Shown here: one piece after another, positions 38,748 through 47,157 of the stretch
Layout of the letters: the number at the start of each line of letters is the position of its first letter
How positions within the stretch are numbered: the first letter of the stretch is position 1
Source: Thraustochytrium sp. TN22
Taxonomy: Eukaryota; Sar; Bigyra; Thraustochytrida; Thraustochytriidae
Assembly: GCA_013306675.1 (NCBI GenBank)
Contig: JABLUY010000030.1
Location: 23,531-87,530 of the forward strand
Length of the DNA stretch: 64,000 bases
Direction: 5' to 3'
The notes under the pieces: model-generated
What the model was told of the DNA's origin: nothing
The model's input: the letters and a program-made list of their open reading frames with translations, nothing else
The model's database searches: none
Position numbers and translations under genes: made by a program

Positions 38748-39203
38748 CCCAATCACACCTCTATGCTTACTCGTATCCGCCTACCACGCGGGGGTCCCTC
38801 GGTGACGCCCGGCACAGGGGGCACTAAAGCGTATTAAGAGGGTACTTTACTCCCGATTTGCTCCAAAAAAGTGGCCTAGAGTCTGGCGAAGTTAGTTCCG
38901 CATTCGATCAAAAACGCAGCGATGGGGCCGAGCTTGAAGAGGCCCACTCGAAGCGACCCAAGGCTCCTGCCCCCTATTCATTTTGGCCGAAGGCGTGGTG
39001 GTTAGGATGAGATGAGCTCGGCAGTTCGCCCAGAGCGGCTTTGGGGGGAGCTCGCGCGCGACTTCGTCGCGGAGCGCGCTGGAGCCGCAGGCGCTGCGGC
39101 GCGCGGCTGCAGGCGGCCCTGGCGGGTGCCTTGTGCCTGCTCTCAGCTCGCACGCCCCTGCCGCAGCGCTTGGACGTGGAGTCGGGCCCGCACTGCGACA
39201 TCA

Positions 39204-39414
39204 TGGCATCGGCGAGGCCTAACCACCGCGTGGAGGACGACAGCGACAGCGACAGCGACAGCGAGTTCGTGCCCCTGGACAAGCGGGACACAGGGGACGA
39301 AGACGAAGAAGGAGAGGAGCTTGGCGACGAGGATGCTCGTGCTGAGGCCGCTGCGCAGCAAGACTTCGAAGACATACTTGCGTTGGTCGACGAACCGACG
39401 CGTGGTGCGAGTGC
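39204..39414 (+). CDS. Transposon copy A: acidic N-terminal coding segment
   Basis: From the ATG at 39204 the frame encodes about 70 residues beginning MASARPNHRVEDD, with four Asp-Ser dipeptides and a long Asp/Glu run ending QDFEDILALVDEP. Acidic N termini of this kind precede many piggyBac-family transposases. The frame runs on past this point without similarity, and the nuclease-like sequence continues in another frame. Confidence 0.5.
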
Positions 39415-39850
39415 ATGTTCGAGGTCGGCCTCATTCAGCACAAGACCGTTCCGGGGCTCGCAGTCTCGCCGGATGGAGTCGCTCGCGTCCGGCTTCCAGG
39501 CGCGGAGTGCGACGCATCGTCAGTACTATGCAGCGTCGAGATCAAGACGCGCGTCGCGCCTGGAGGCGCGGTAGACGCACGTATCGTGAGCACCCAGATG
39601 AACACGTGGGGGACGAGACTTGGTGGAAGGCCATACCTGCCGAGCACCGCGCGCAAGTCTTGCACCAAGCTGTGGTCCTCCAAATCGATCACGTGCTCTA
39701 CGTTGCTGCCAGCACGAGTTCGTGTTTGTACGCCTGCCTCGTTGAAGTGCCTCCGGACGCCCGGCTCGCCATGGAGCGCGCTCTGAAACCGTGGGCGGAC
39801 AAGCTCACGACATGGGCGCACCAGAGCATCGACAGCGGGTGCGCCGCCCA
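39415..39850 (+). CDS. Transposon copy A: YqaJ/lambda-exonuclease-like nuclease segment
   Basis: The first part (to about 39590) reads EVGLIQHKTVPGLAVSPDGVA and then CSVEIKTRV. This is the D-x(n)-E-x-K core of YqaJ/lambda-exonuclease PD-(D/E)XK nucleases, with Asp at 39472-39474, Glu at 39538-39540 and Lys at 39544-39546. The second part continues in another frame as HRAQVLHQAVVLQIDHVLYVAAS, matching the Q-x-x-H-Q helix and following strand of the same family. The N-terminal helix of a typical YqaJ domain is not seen. Whether splicing, frameshifting or decay explains the frame change is open. All three copies share it. Confidence 0.7.
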
Positions 39851-40878
39851 AGCCACCTGCCATCTTCGGCGAGGAGGAGGGGGCGGTGCTGAGCTCGCAC
39901 TTCCGGCTGTGGCGCGCCATGCGCAAGCTTGTCGCTCTGAAGGGGCCCATGCGGCCCGTGCATGTCATCAAGTGCTTACCGCAGGAGCTATACAACGTCG
40001 CAAAGGGCGGCGTCGACGGAAGCACACAGTACGTGGAGCAGATCACCAACACGCAGTGCATGAATCTGAGCTGCGACCAGAACATCGCGTTGCGCACGTA
40101 CAAGCAGCTCGTTGTCAACGCCATCGTGGTCTACCGCTACTTACAGGCTGCGAGGAAGAGCAACCTCGAAGACAGCGACGGGCTAAAGGCCCTCCGCGAC
40201 AAGGTGAACCGCTCTGAAGCGCTCAGCACTGTCTCGTTCCGCCTCACTGTCGACATGGTCCGTCACGTCTACAGGAGCAGGCAGCTCGATACGGCGCAGG
40301 TGGAGTTCAACATGCAGCCAAGCATGCCCAAGCCCACTGGGCTCACCAGGGAAGCGGCGAGGGACCTCGTGACCGCCGGTAAGCGCAAGCGAACCCCCGA
40401 GTTGCAGAAGTTCTTCAACCACGGCCAAGCCCGCGACATCCGCCTCGATGCCGCACTGCAACATGACTCAGAGGCAGCGGGAAAGGCATCCTTCAACGCC
40501 AACAACAAGAGGATTCCCGCCAAGCGGCTCTGCGTCATCTGCGGCAAGCAAACGCACCGTCGTTGCACCATCTGCGGTGTGCCTCTGCACGTGTTCATGA
40601 GAAAGAATGAACGCACAACCTGCTTTTCCAAGTGGCACACGCGCGTGCGCGTCGAGCCTCACGAAGGCTTCAAGAAGCGCAAGACAAACGTCAACGGAAC
40701 ACCTTCGCCCATTTGCCTCGATCATGTCGATTCGAGCAGCGCCAGTGCCTCGTCCGGTACCCCTACAGCGCAGAGCAGGAACGACCACGTAGCCCAAGCC
40801 AGCTACACCGACACCCCATCAAGCCATAGTTCAAGATCCTCTCGCAGCAGCCTCAGCACGAGTCCATCGTGCCCTTGA
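39838..40878 (+). CDS. Transposon copy A: piggyBac-type transposase C-terminal region
   Basis: About 346 residues beginning PPKPPAIFGEEEGAV. The segment LYNVAKGGVDGSTQYVEQI, followed after about 25 residues by KQLVVNAIVVYRYL, matches the K-G-G-V-D...N-x-x-x-x-Y block around the third catalytic Asp of piggyBac transposases (codon 40015-40017). The C-terminal Cys-rich finger is intact: C-V-I-C-x7-C-T-I-C-G-V-P-L-H...C-x-x-x-W-H (about 40534-40640), followed by a Ser-rich tail. I found no counterpart of the first two catalytic Asp residues anywhere in the element, so it either lacks a full DDD core or works differently. Confidence 0.78.
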   Translation, partial: GAPPKPPAIFGEEEGAVLSSHFRLWRAMRKLVALKGPMRPVHVIKCLPQELYNVAKGGVDGSTQYVEQITNTQCMNLSCDQNIALRTYKQLVVNAIVVYRYLQAARKSNLEDSDGLKALRDKVNRSEALSTVSFRLTVDMVRHVYRSRQLDTAQVEFNMQPSMPKPTGLTREAARDLVTAGKRKRTPELQKFFNHGQARDIRLDAALQHDSEAAGKASFNANNKRIPAKRLCVICGKQTHRRCTICGVPLHVFMRKNERTTCFSKWHTRVRVEPHEGFKKRKTNVNGTPSPICLDHVDSSSASASSGTPTAQSRNDHVAQASYTDTPSSHSSRSSRSSLSTSPSCP

Positions 40879-41249
40879 TGCAGCCCAAGTTGGCCTCAGC
40901 ATCCGCACAGGCCAGTCGGAAGTGACCAACACTTTACGCTTCCATACAAACCCAGTAGTTGAAAGTTCCAAAAATGATTAGAATCATGATAGCAACAGGT
41001 CAGTCGAGCGCAAGCAGGAGAGCCGATTTACTAGGGATAATATCCCAATCCCATCGCCCTAGACGGAGTTTAATCAGGATAGCCATATTATCCCTAGTAA
41101 ATCGGCTCTCCTGCTTGCGCTCGACTGACCTGTTGCTATCATGATTCTAATCATTTTTGGAACTTTCAACTACTGGGTTTGTATGGAAGCGTAAAGTGTT
41201 GGTCACTTCCGACTGGCCTGTGCGGATGCTGAGGCCAACTTGGGCTGCA

Positions 41250-42290
41250 TCAAGGGCACGATGGACTCGTGCTGAGGCTGCTGCGAGAGGATCTTGAACT
41301 ATGGCTTGATGGGGTGTCGGTGTAGCTGGCTTGGGCTACGTGGTCGTTCCTGCTCTGCGCTGTAGGGGTACCGGACGAGGCACTGGCGCTGCTCGAATCG
41401 ACATGATCGAGGCAAATGGGCGAAGGTGTTCCGTTGACGTTTGTCTTGCGCTTCTTGAAGCCTTCGTGAGGCTCGACGCGCACGCGCGTGTGCCACTTGG
41501 AAAAGCAGGTTGTGCGTTCATTCTTTCTCATGAACACGTGCAGAGGCACACCGCAGATGGTGCAACGACGGTGCGTTTGCTTGCCGCAGATGACGCAGAG
41601 CCGCTTGGCGGGAATCCTCTTGTTGTTGGCGTTGAAGGATGCCTTTCCCGCTGCCTCTGAGTCATGTTGCAGTGCGGCATCGAGGCGGATGTCGCGGGCT
41701 TGGCCGTGGTTGAAGAACTTCTGCAACTCGGGGGTTCGCTTGCGCTTACCGGCGGTCACGAGGTCCCTCGCCGCTTCCCTGGTGAGCCCAGTGGGCTTGG
41801 GCATGCTTGGCTGCATGTTGAACTCCACCTGCGCCGTATCGAGCTGCCTGCTCCTGTAGACGTGACGGACCATGTCGACAGTGAGGCGGAACGAGACAGT
41901 GCTGAGCGCTTCAGAGCGGTTCACCTTGTCGCGGAGGGCCTTTAGCCCGTCGCTGTCTTCGAGGTTGCTCTTCCTCGCAGCCTGTAAGTAGCGGTAGACC
42001 ACGATGGCGTTGACAACGAGCTGCTTGTACGTGCGCAACGCGATGTTCTGGTCGCAGCTCAGATTCATGCACTGCGTGTTGGTGATCTGCTCCACGTACT
42101 GTGTGCTTCCGTCGACGCCGCCCTTTGCGACGTTGTATAGCTCCTGCGGTAAGCACTTGATGACATGCACGGGCCGCATGGGCCCCTTCAGAGCGACAAG
42201 CTTGCGCATGGCGCGCCACAGCCGGAAGTGCGAGCTCAGCACCGCCCCCTCCTCCTCGCCGAAGATGGCAGGTGGCTTGGGCGGCGCACC
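41250..42290 (-). CDS. Transposon copy B: piggyBac-type transposase C-terminal region
   Basis: Identical in predicted sequence to the copy A segment: the GGVD block (Asp codon at 42111-42113) and the C-terminal Cys-rich finger are both present. Same limits and same missing upstream catalytic residues as in A. Confidence 0.78.
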   Translation of the reverse strand, partial: GAPPKPPAIFGEEEGAVLSSHFRLWRAMRKLVALKGPMRPVHVIKCLPQELYNVAKGGVDGSTQYVEQITNTQCMNLSCDQNIALRTYKQLVVNAIVVYRYLQAARKSNLEDSDGLKALRDKVNRSEALSTVSFRLTVDMVRHVYRSRQLDTAQVEFNMQPSMPKPTGLTREAARDLVTAGKRKRTPELQKFFNHGQARDIRLDAALQHDSEAAGKASFNANNKRIPAKRLCVICGKQTHRRCTICGVPLHVFMRKNERTTCFSKWHTRVRVEPHEGFKKRKTNVNGTPSPICLDHVDSSSASASSGTPTAQSRNDHVAQASYTDTPSSHSSRSSRSSLSTSPSCP

Positions 42291-42713
42291 CGCTGTCGAT
42301 GCTCTGGTGCGCCCATGTCGTGAGCTTGTCCGCCCACGGTTTCAGAGCGCGCTCCATGGCGAGCCGGGCGTCCGGAGGCACTTCAACGAGGCAGGCGTAC
42401 AAACACGAACTCGTGCTGGCAGCAACGTAGAGCACGTGATCGATTTGGAGGACCACAGCTTGGTGCAAGACTTGCGCGCGGTGCTCGGCAGGTATGGCCT
42501 TCCACCAAGTCTCGTCCCCCACGTGTTCATCTGGGTGCTCACGATACGTGCGTCTACCGCGCCTCCAGGCGCGACGCGCGTCTTGATCTCGACGCTGCAT
42601 AGTACTGACGATGCGTCGCACTCCGCGCCTGGAAGCCGGACGCGAGCGACTCCATCCGGCGAGACTGCGAGCCCCGGAACGGTCTTGTGCTGAATGAGGC
42701 CGACCTCGAACAT
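42278..42713 (-). CDS. Transposon copy B: YqaJ-like nuclease segment
   Basis: Same sequence as in copy A, including PDG, E-I-K and the downstream Q-x-x-H-Q helix, with the same change of frame. Confidence 0.7.
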
Positions 42714-42924
42714 GCACTCGCACCACGCGTCGGTTCGTCGACCAACGCAAGTATGTCTTCGAAGTCTTGCTGCGCAGCGGCCTCAGCACGAGCATCCTCG
42801 TCGCCAAGCTCCTCTCCTTCTTCGTCTTCGTCCCCTGTGTCCCGCTTGTCCAGGGGCACGAACTCGCTGTCGCTGTCGCTGTCGCTGTCGTCCTCCACGC
42901 GGTGGTTAGGCCTCGCCGATGCCA
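42714..42924 (-). CDS. Transposon copy B: acidic N-terminal segment
   Basis: Same acidic stretch as copy A. The base differences that separate B from A lie just upstream of this ATG. Confidence 0.5.
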
Positions 42925-43590
42925 TGATGTCGCAGTGCGGGCCCGACTCCACGTCCAAGCGCTGCGGCAGGGTCGTACGAGCTGAGAGCAGGCACAAGGC
43001 ACCCGCCAGGGCCGCCTGCAGCCGCGCGCCGCAGCGCCTGCGGCTCCAGCGCGCTCCGCGACGAAGTCGCGCGCGAGCTCCCCCCAAAGCCGCTCTGGGC
43101 GAACTGCCGAGCTCATCTCATCCTAACCACCACGCCTTCGGCCAAAATGAATAGGGGGCAGGAGCCTTGGGTCGCTTCGAGTGGGCCTCTTCAAGCTCGG
43201 CCCCATCGCTGCGTTTTTGATCGAATGCGGAACTAACTTCGCCAGACTCTAGGCCACTTTTTTGGAGCAAATCGGGAGTAAAGTACCCTCTTAATACGCT
43301 TTAGTGCCCCCTGTGCCGGGCGTCACCGAGGGACCCCCGCGTGGTAGGCGGATACGAGTAAGCATAGAGGTGTGATTGGGATATCCCAATCCCATCGCCC
43401 TAGACGGAGTTTAATCAGGATAGCCATATTATCCCTAGTAAATCGGCTCTCCTGCTTGCGCTCGACTGACCTGTTGCTATCATGATTCTAATCATTTTTG
43501 GAACTTTCAACTACTGGGTTTGTATGGAAGCGTAAAGTGTTGGTCACTTCCGACTGGCCTGTGCGGATGCTGAGGCCAACTTGGGCTGCA

Positions 43591-44631
43591 TCAAGGGCAC
43601 GATGGACTCGTGCTGAGGCTGCTGCGAGAGGATCTTGAACTATGGCTTGATGGGGTGTCGGTGTAGCTGGCTTGGGCTACGTGGTCGTTCCTGCTCTGCG
43701 CTGTAGGGGTACCGGACGAGGCACTGGCGCTGCTCGAATCGACATGATCGAGGCAAATGGGCGAAGGTGTTCCGTTGACGTTTGTCTTGCGCTTCTTGAA
43801 GCCTTCGTGAGGCTCGACGCGCACGCGCGTGTGCCACTTGGAAAAGCAGGTTGTGCGTTCATTCTTTCTCATGAACACGTGCAGAGGCACACCGCAGATG
43901 GTGCAACGACGGTGCGTTTGCTTGCCGCAGATGACGCAGAGCCGCTTGGCGGGAATCCTCTTGTTGTTGGCGTTGAAGGATGCCTTTCCCGCTGCCTCTG
44001 AGTCATGTTGCAGTGCGGCATCGAGGCGGATGTCGCGGGCTTGGCCGTGGTTGAAGAACTTCTGCAACTCGGGGGTTCGCTTGCGCTTACCGGCGGTCAC
44101 GAGGTCCCTCGCCGCTTCCCTGGTGAGCCCAGTGGGCTTGGGCATGCTTGGCTGCATGTTGAACTCCACCTGCGCCGTATCGAGCTGCCTGCTCCTGTAG
44201 ACGTGACGGACCATGTCGACAGTGAGGCGGAACGAGACAGTGCTGAGCGCTTCAGAGCGGTTCACCTTGTCGCGGAGGGCCTTTAGCCCGTCGCTGTCTT
44301 CGAGGTTGCTCTTCCTCGCAGCCTGTAAGTAGCGGTAGACCACGATGGCGTTGACAACGAGCTGCTTGTACGTGCGCAACGCGATGTTCTGGTCGCAGCT
44401 CAGATTCATGCACTGCGTGTTGGTGATCTGCTCCACGTACTGTGTGCTTCCGTCGACGCCGCCCTTTGCGACGTTGTATAGCTCCTGCGGTAAGCACTTG
44501 ATGACATGCACGGGCCGCATGGGCCCCTTCAGAGCGACAAGCTTGCGCATGGCGCGCCACAGCCGGAAGTGCGAGCTCAGCACCGCCCCCTCCTCCTCGC
44601 CGAAGATGGCAGGTGGCTTGGGCGGCGCACC
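43591..44631 (-). CDS. Transposon copy C: piggyBac-type transposase C-terminal region
   Basis: Predicted sequence identical to A and B, with the GGVD block and Cys-rich finger. Confidence 0.78.
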   Translation of the reverse strand, partial: GAPPKPPAIFGEEEGAVLSSHFRLWRAMRKLVALKGPMRPVHVIKCLPQELYNVAKGGVDGSTQYVEQITNTQCMNLSCDQNIALRTYKQLVVNAIVVYRYLQAARKSNLEDSDGLKALRDKVNRSEALSTVSFRLTVDMVRHVYRSRQLDTAQVEFNMQPSMPKPTGLTREAARDLVTAGKRKRTPELQKFFNHGQARDIRLDAALQHDSEAAGKASFNANNKRIPAKRLCVICGKQTHRRCTICGVPLHVFMRKNERTTCFSKWHTRVRVEPHEGFKKRKTNVNGTPSPICLDHVDSSSASASSGTPTAQSRNDHVAQASYTDTPSSHSSRSSRSSLSTSPSCP

Positions 44632-45054
44632 CGCTGTCGATGCTCTGGTGCGCCCATGTCGTGAGCTTGTCCGCCCACGGTTTCAGAGCGCGCTCCATGG
44701 CGAGCCGGGCGTCCGGAGGCACTTCAACGAGGCAGGCGTACAAACACGAACTCGTGCTGGCAGCAACGTAGAGCACGTGATCGATTTGGAGGACCACAGC
44801 TTGGTGCAAGACTTGCGCGCGGTGCTCGGCAGGTATGGCCTTCCACCAAGTCTCGTCCCCCACGTGTTCATCTGGGTGCTCACGATACGTGCGTCTACCG
44901 CGCCTCCAGGCGCGACGCGCGTCTTGATCTCGACGCTGCATAGTACTGACGATGCGTCGCACTCCGCGCCTGGAAGCCGGACGCGAGCGACTCCATCCGG
45001 CGAGACTGCGAGCCCCGGAACGGTCTTGTGCTGAATGAGGCCGACCTCGAACAT
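44619..45054 (-). CDS. Transposon copy C: YqaJ-like nuclease segment
   Basis: Same as in copies A and B, with D, E-x-K and Q-x-x-H-Q landmarks present and the same frame change. Confidence 0.7.
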
Positions 45055-45265
45055 GCACTCGCACCACGCGTCGGTTCGTCGACCAACGCAAGTATGACTT
45101 CGAAGTCTTGCTGCGCAGCGGCCTCAGCACGAGCATCCTCGTCGCCAAGCTCCTCTCCTTCTTCGTCTTCGTCCCCTGTGTCCCGCTTGTCCAGGGGCAC
45201 GAACTCGCTGTCGCTGTCGCTGTCGCTGTCGTCCTCCACGCGGTGGTTAGGCCTCGCCGATGCCA
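45055..45265 (-). CDS. Transposon copy C: acidic N-terminal segment
   Basis: The acidic stretch as in A, with one Asp-to-Val replacement near its end. Confidence 0.5.
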
Positions 45266-45725
45266 TGATGTCGCAGTGCGGGCCCGACTCCACGTCCAAG
45301 CGCTGCGGCAGGGGCGTGCGAGCTGAGAGCAGGCACAAGGCACCCGCCAGGGCCGCCTGCAGCCGCGCGCCGCAGCGCCTGCGGCTCCAGCGCGCTCCGC
45401 GACGAAGTCGCGCGCGAGCTCCCCCCAAAGCCGCTCTGGGCGAACTGCCGAGCTCATCTCATCCTAACCACCACGCCTTCGGCCAAAATGAATAGGGGGC
45501 AGGAGCCTTGGGTCGCTTCGAGTGGGCCTCTTCAAGCTCGGCCCCATCGCTGCGTTTTTGATCGAATGCGGAACTAACTTCGCCAGACTCTAGGCCACTT
45601 TTTTGGAGCAAATCGGGAGTAAAGTACCCTCTTAATACGCTTTAGTGCCCCCTGTGCCGGGCGTCACCGAGGGACCCCCGCGTGGTAGGCGGATACGAGT
45701 AAGCATAGAGGTGTGATTGGGATAT

Positions 45726-45766
45726 GGCTATCCTGATTAAACTCCGTCTAGGGCGATGGGATTGGG
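45726..45766 (+). mobile_element. Detached 41-bp right end of transposon copy A
   Basis: This tail (GGCTATCCTGATTAAACTCC at its start, GATTGGG at its end) completes copy A exactly. Main part, one ATAT and tail sum to 2,337 bp, the same length as B and C. It is followed by ATAT at 45767-45770. Confidence 0.95.
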
Positions 45767-45780
45767 ATATTTCAAGACAC

Positions 45781-45965
45781 ACACGCCCTTTCGCTTTTGA
45801 GGCGCTACTTTCAAAAGACATACACGCCCTTTCGCTTGTGAGGCGCTACTTTCGCTTGTGAGGCGCTTCTTTCGCTTGTGAGGCGCTTCTTTCGCTTGTG
45901 AGGCGCTACTTTCGCTTGTGAGGCGCTACTTTCGCTTGTGAGGCGCTACTTTCGCTTGTGATGCG
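45781..45965 (+). repeat. 20-bp minisatellite
   Basis: About eight units of CTTTCGCTTGTGAGGCGCTA, alternating with an ...CGCTTC variant, immediately right of the transposon nest and running up to the 3' end of the L/F-transferase gene. The unit length differs from the 18-bp array on the other side, so the two are separate arrays of similar composition. Confidence 0.92.
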
Positions 45966-45990
45966 CTTCTTCTTGGTGGAAAGCACTGTA

Positions 45991-47157
45991 TCAATCATCC
46001 GCCTCCTCCGCTCCATCGCCGGTGGCTGCTCTTGGTGGCGCCTTTTTGCTATCGGCACGCGCGCGCTTCATCTCAAGACGACGCGCCATCCGCGCCCGCT
46101 TTTTGGCCTGCGACTTGGACATGGACGAGCCAGCACCGCCCGTTTCTGAGCTCCCACTCGCGGCAGGACTCGACGCGCTACTGCTGCCCATGTCGCCTGG
46201 TGCTCTTGGTGGTGCCATTGGCATGGCTGCTGCAGCAGCGGCTGTCGACGCCGGAGCTCCCGCGCGCGCGGCGCTTGCCTTCTCCTCGTCTTGGCGCTGC
46301 TTGACGTAGGGCTCAATGAGTTCGTTCGCCGGCGTGCGTGCCAACGAGAGGTAGTCTATGCGGTGGCCGGTGGCCGCGCGGAGCCGTGCGAGGAAGGCAG
46401 GCCGCCGCACGGAGCGCGCGCCCAGGCGCTCCTTGTAGGGGAGGATCATGCCGAGGTCCCAAAGAGTGATGCCTTTGGAGTAGAGAAACGCTCCGGTGGC
46501 GAGCATCTGCACGGACCCTGCGCTGTCGACGCGTGAGAAGCCCGATAGCGCCGTGTAACAGGCGCCCACGACGTAGCCCACCTCGCCCGCCACGAGTTGG
46601 TCGCCCTGCCACAGCTCGAACGAATGCACAAAGGCGCGGCCCTGGTCGCTGCCCTGCGCACCACGCGCCTGCATTTCACGAAAGGCCACCACGATCGGCG
46701 GGTAGAACCAAGACTCGCCATGCTGCCGGATGATGCCCTCGCACACCGCGTCGAACGCCTGGTCCATGCTCAGCTCAAACCGCCGCGCCTTCTTTCGCGC
46801 GGACTTGGGCACGTGCATGTCGCGCAGCTCCAGCAGGCACCGCGTGCGGTGCAGCTTCGGCAGCAGCGCGTGCTGTCCACCCCCGAGCGACTGGCACATG
46901 GGCAGATACCCCTGCCGCATGAGCGCGCCCACAAAGTCCGGGTCAAACGAGAGCGCCCAGTTGAAATCGCTCCCGTTCCGCTCCGCCACCAGCCTCGTCG
47001 TCTCCTCCAGGTCCATGAACGGGTGCAGGAACGGCAGCCGCGCGAGCCACGAGTTCCTGAGCGCCACCGCCTTCGCCGCGCGCATGTGGGCCGCCATCGC
47101 GTCGCGCGTCCCTGCCTCGCCGCGGCCGCCCGCGCTCGTGCTTGCGCTCGCGCTCAT
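45991..47157 (-). CDS. Leucyl/phenylalanyl-tRNA-protein transferase (Aat) homologue
   Basis: A 388-residue protein related to bacterial Aat, which adds Leu/Phe from aminoacyl-tRNA to N-terminal Arg/Lys and so marks proteins for degradation. The family core spans about 65-260: FDPDFVGALMRQGYLPM, LELRDMHVPKSARKKARRFELSMDQAFDAVCEGI, FVHSFELWQGDQLVAGEVGYVVG, YTALSGFS....AGSVQ, and WDLGMILPYKERLGA. The invariant HS-x-E-x-W and L-V-A/G-G-E-x-G segments are kept. Residues 265-388 are a low-complexity tail ending in a basic region (KKRARMARRLEMKRAR). The ATG at 47157 is used. The long open extension upstream is GC-driven. Organellar or cytosolic location is unclear because no convincing transit peptide is seen. 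Confidence 0.85.
   Translation of the reverse strand: MSASASTSAGGRGEAGTRDAMAAHMRAAKAVALRNSWLARLPFLHPFMDLEETTRLVAERNGSDFNWALSFDPDFVGALMRQGYLPMCQSLGGGQHALLPKLHRTRCLLELRDMHVPKSARKKARRFELSMDQAFDAVCEGIIRQHGESWFYPPIVVAFREMQARGAQGSDQGRAFVHSFELWQGDQLVAGEVGYVVGACYTALSGFSRVDSAGSVQMLATGAFLYSKGITLWDLGMILPYKERLGARSVRRPAFLARLRAATGHRIDYLSLARTPANELIEPYVKQRQDEEKASAARAGAPASTAAAAAAMPMAPPRAPGDMGSSSASSPAASGSSETGGAGSSMSKSQAKKRARMARRLEMKRARADSKKAPPRAATGDGAEEADD

Larger units (their letters stand above)
38748..41043 (+). mobile_element. piggyBac-like DNA transposon copy A, main part
   Basis: Left 2.3 kb of a 2,337-bp element whose remaining 41 bp lie at 45726-45766, separated by inserted copies B and C. Terminal inverted repeats are short: CCCAATC at the left and GATTGGG at the right. 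Flanks are ATAT on both sides, which read as a 4-bp target duplication. The element carries an acidic N-terminal coding stretch, a YqaJ-like nuclease stretch and a piggyBac-type C-terminal transposase stretch, in order, but in different frames. The three copies differ at about three bases by eye, so the burst is very recent. CCC/GGG ends and a palindromic 4-bp target are piggyBac-like; the target is ATAT rather than the canonical TTAA. Confidence 0.93.
41044..43380 (-). mobile_element. piggyBac-like DNA transposon copy B, complete
   Basis: A full 2,337-bp copy in inverse orientation, bounded by CCCAATC and GATTGGG, with ATAT at 41040-41043 and 43381-43384. It sits inside copy A, 41 bp from A's right end. 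It carries the same three coding segments as A. I see two adjacent base differences from A, near 42967-42971. Confidence 0.95.
43385..45721 (-). mobile_element. piggyBac-like DNA transposon copy C, complete
   Basis: A full 2,337-bp copy in inverse orientation, joined head-to-tail to copy B through one ATAT (43381-43384) and followed by ATAT (45722-45725). I see a single base difference from A, which changes Asp to Val in the acidic segment (FEDI to FEVI). C probably entered the ATAT flanking B, or the reverse. Confidence 0.95.

Noticed and set aside
38748-45766. A viral element or Polinton, suggested by the YqaJ (viral recombinase) motif
   Set aside because: The element is only 2.3 kb with no capsid, polymerase or integrase genes. 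Its CCC/GGG ends, 4-bp target duplication and GGVD/Cys-finger region fit a plain cut-and-paste DNA transposon.
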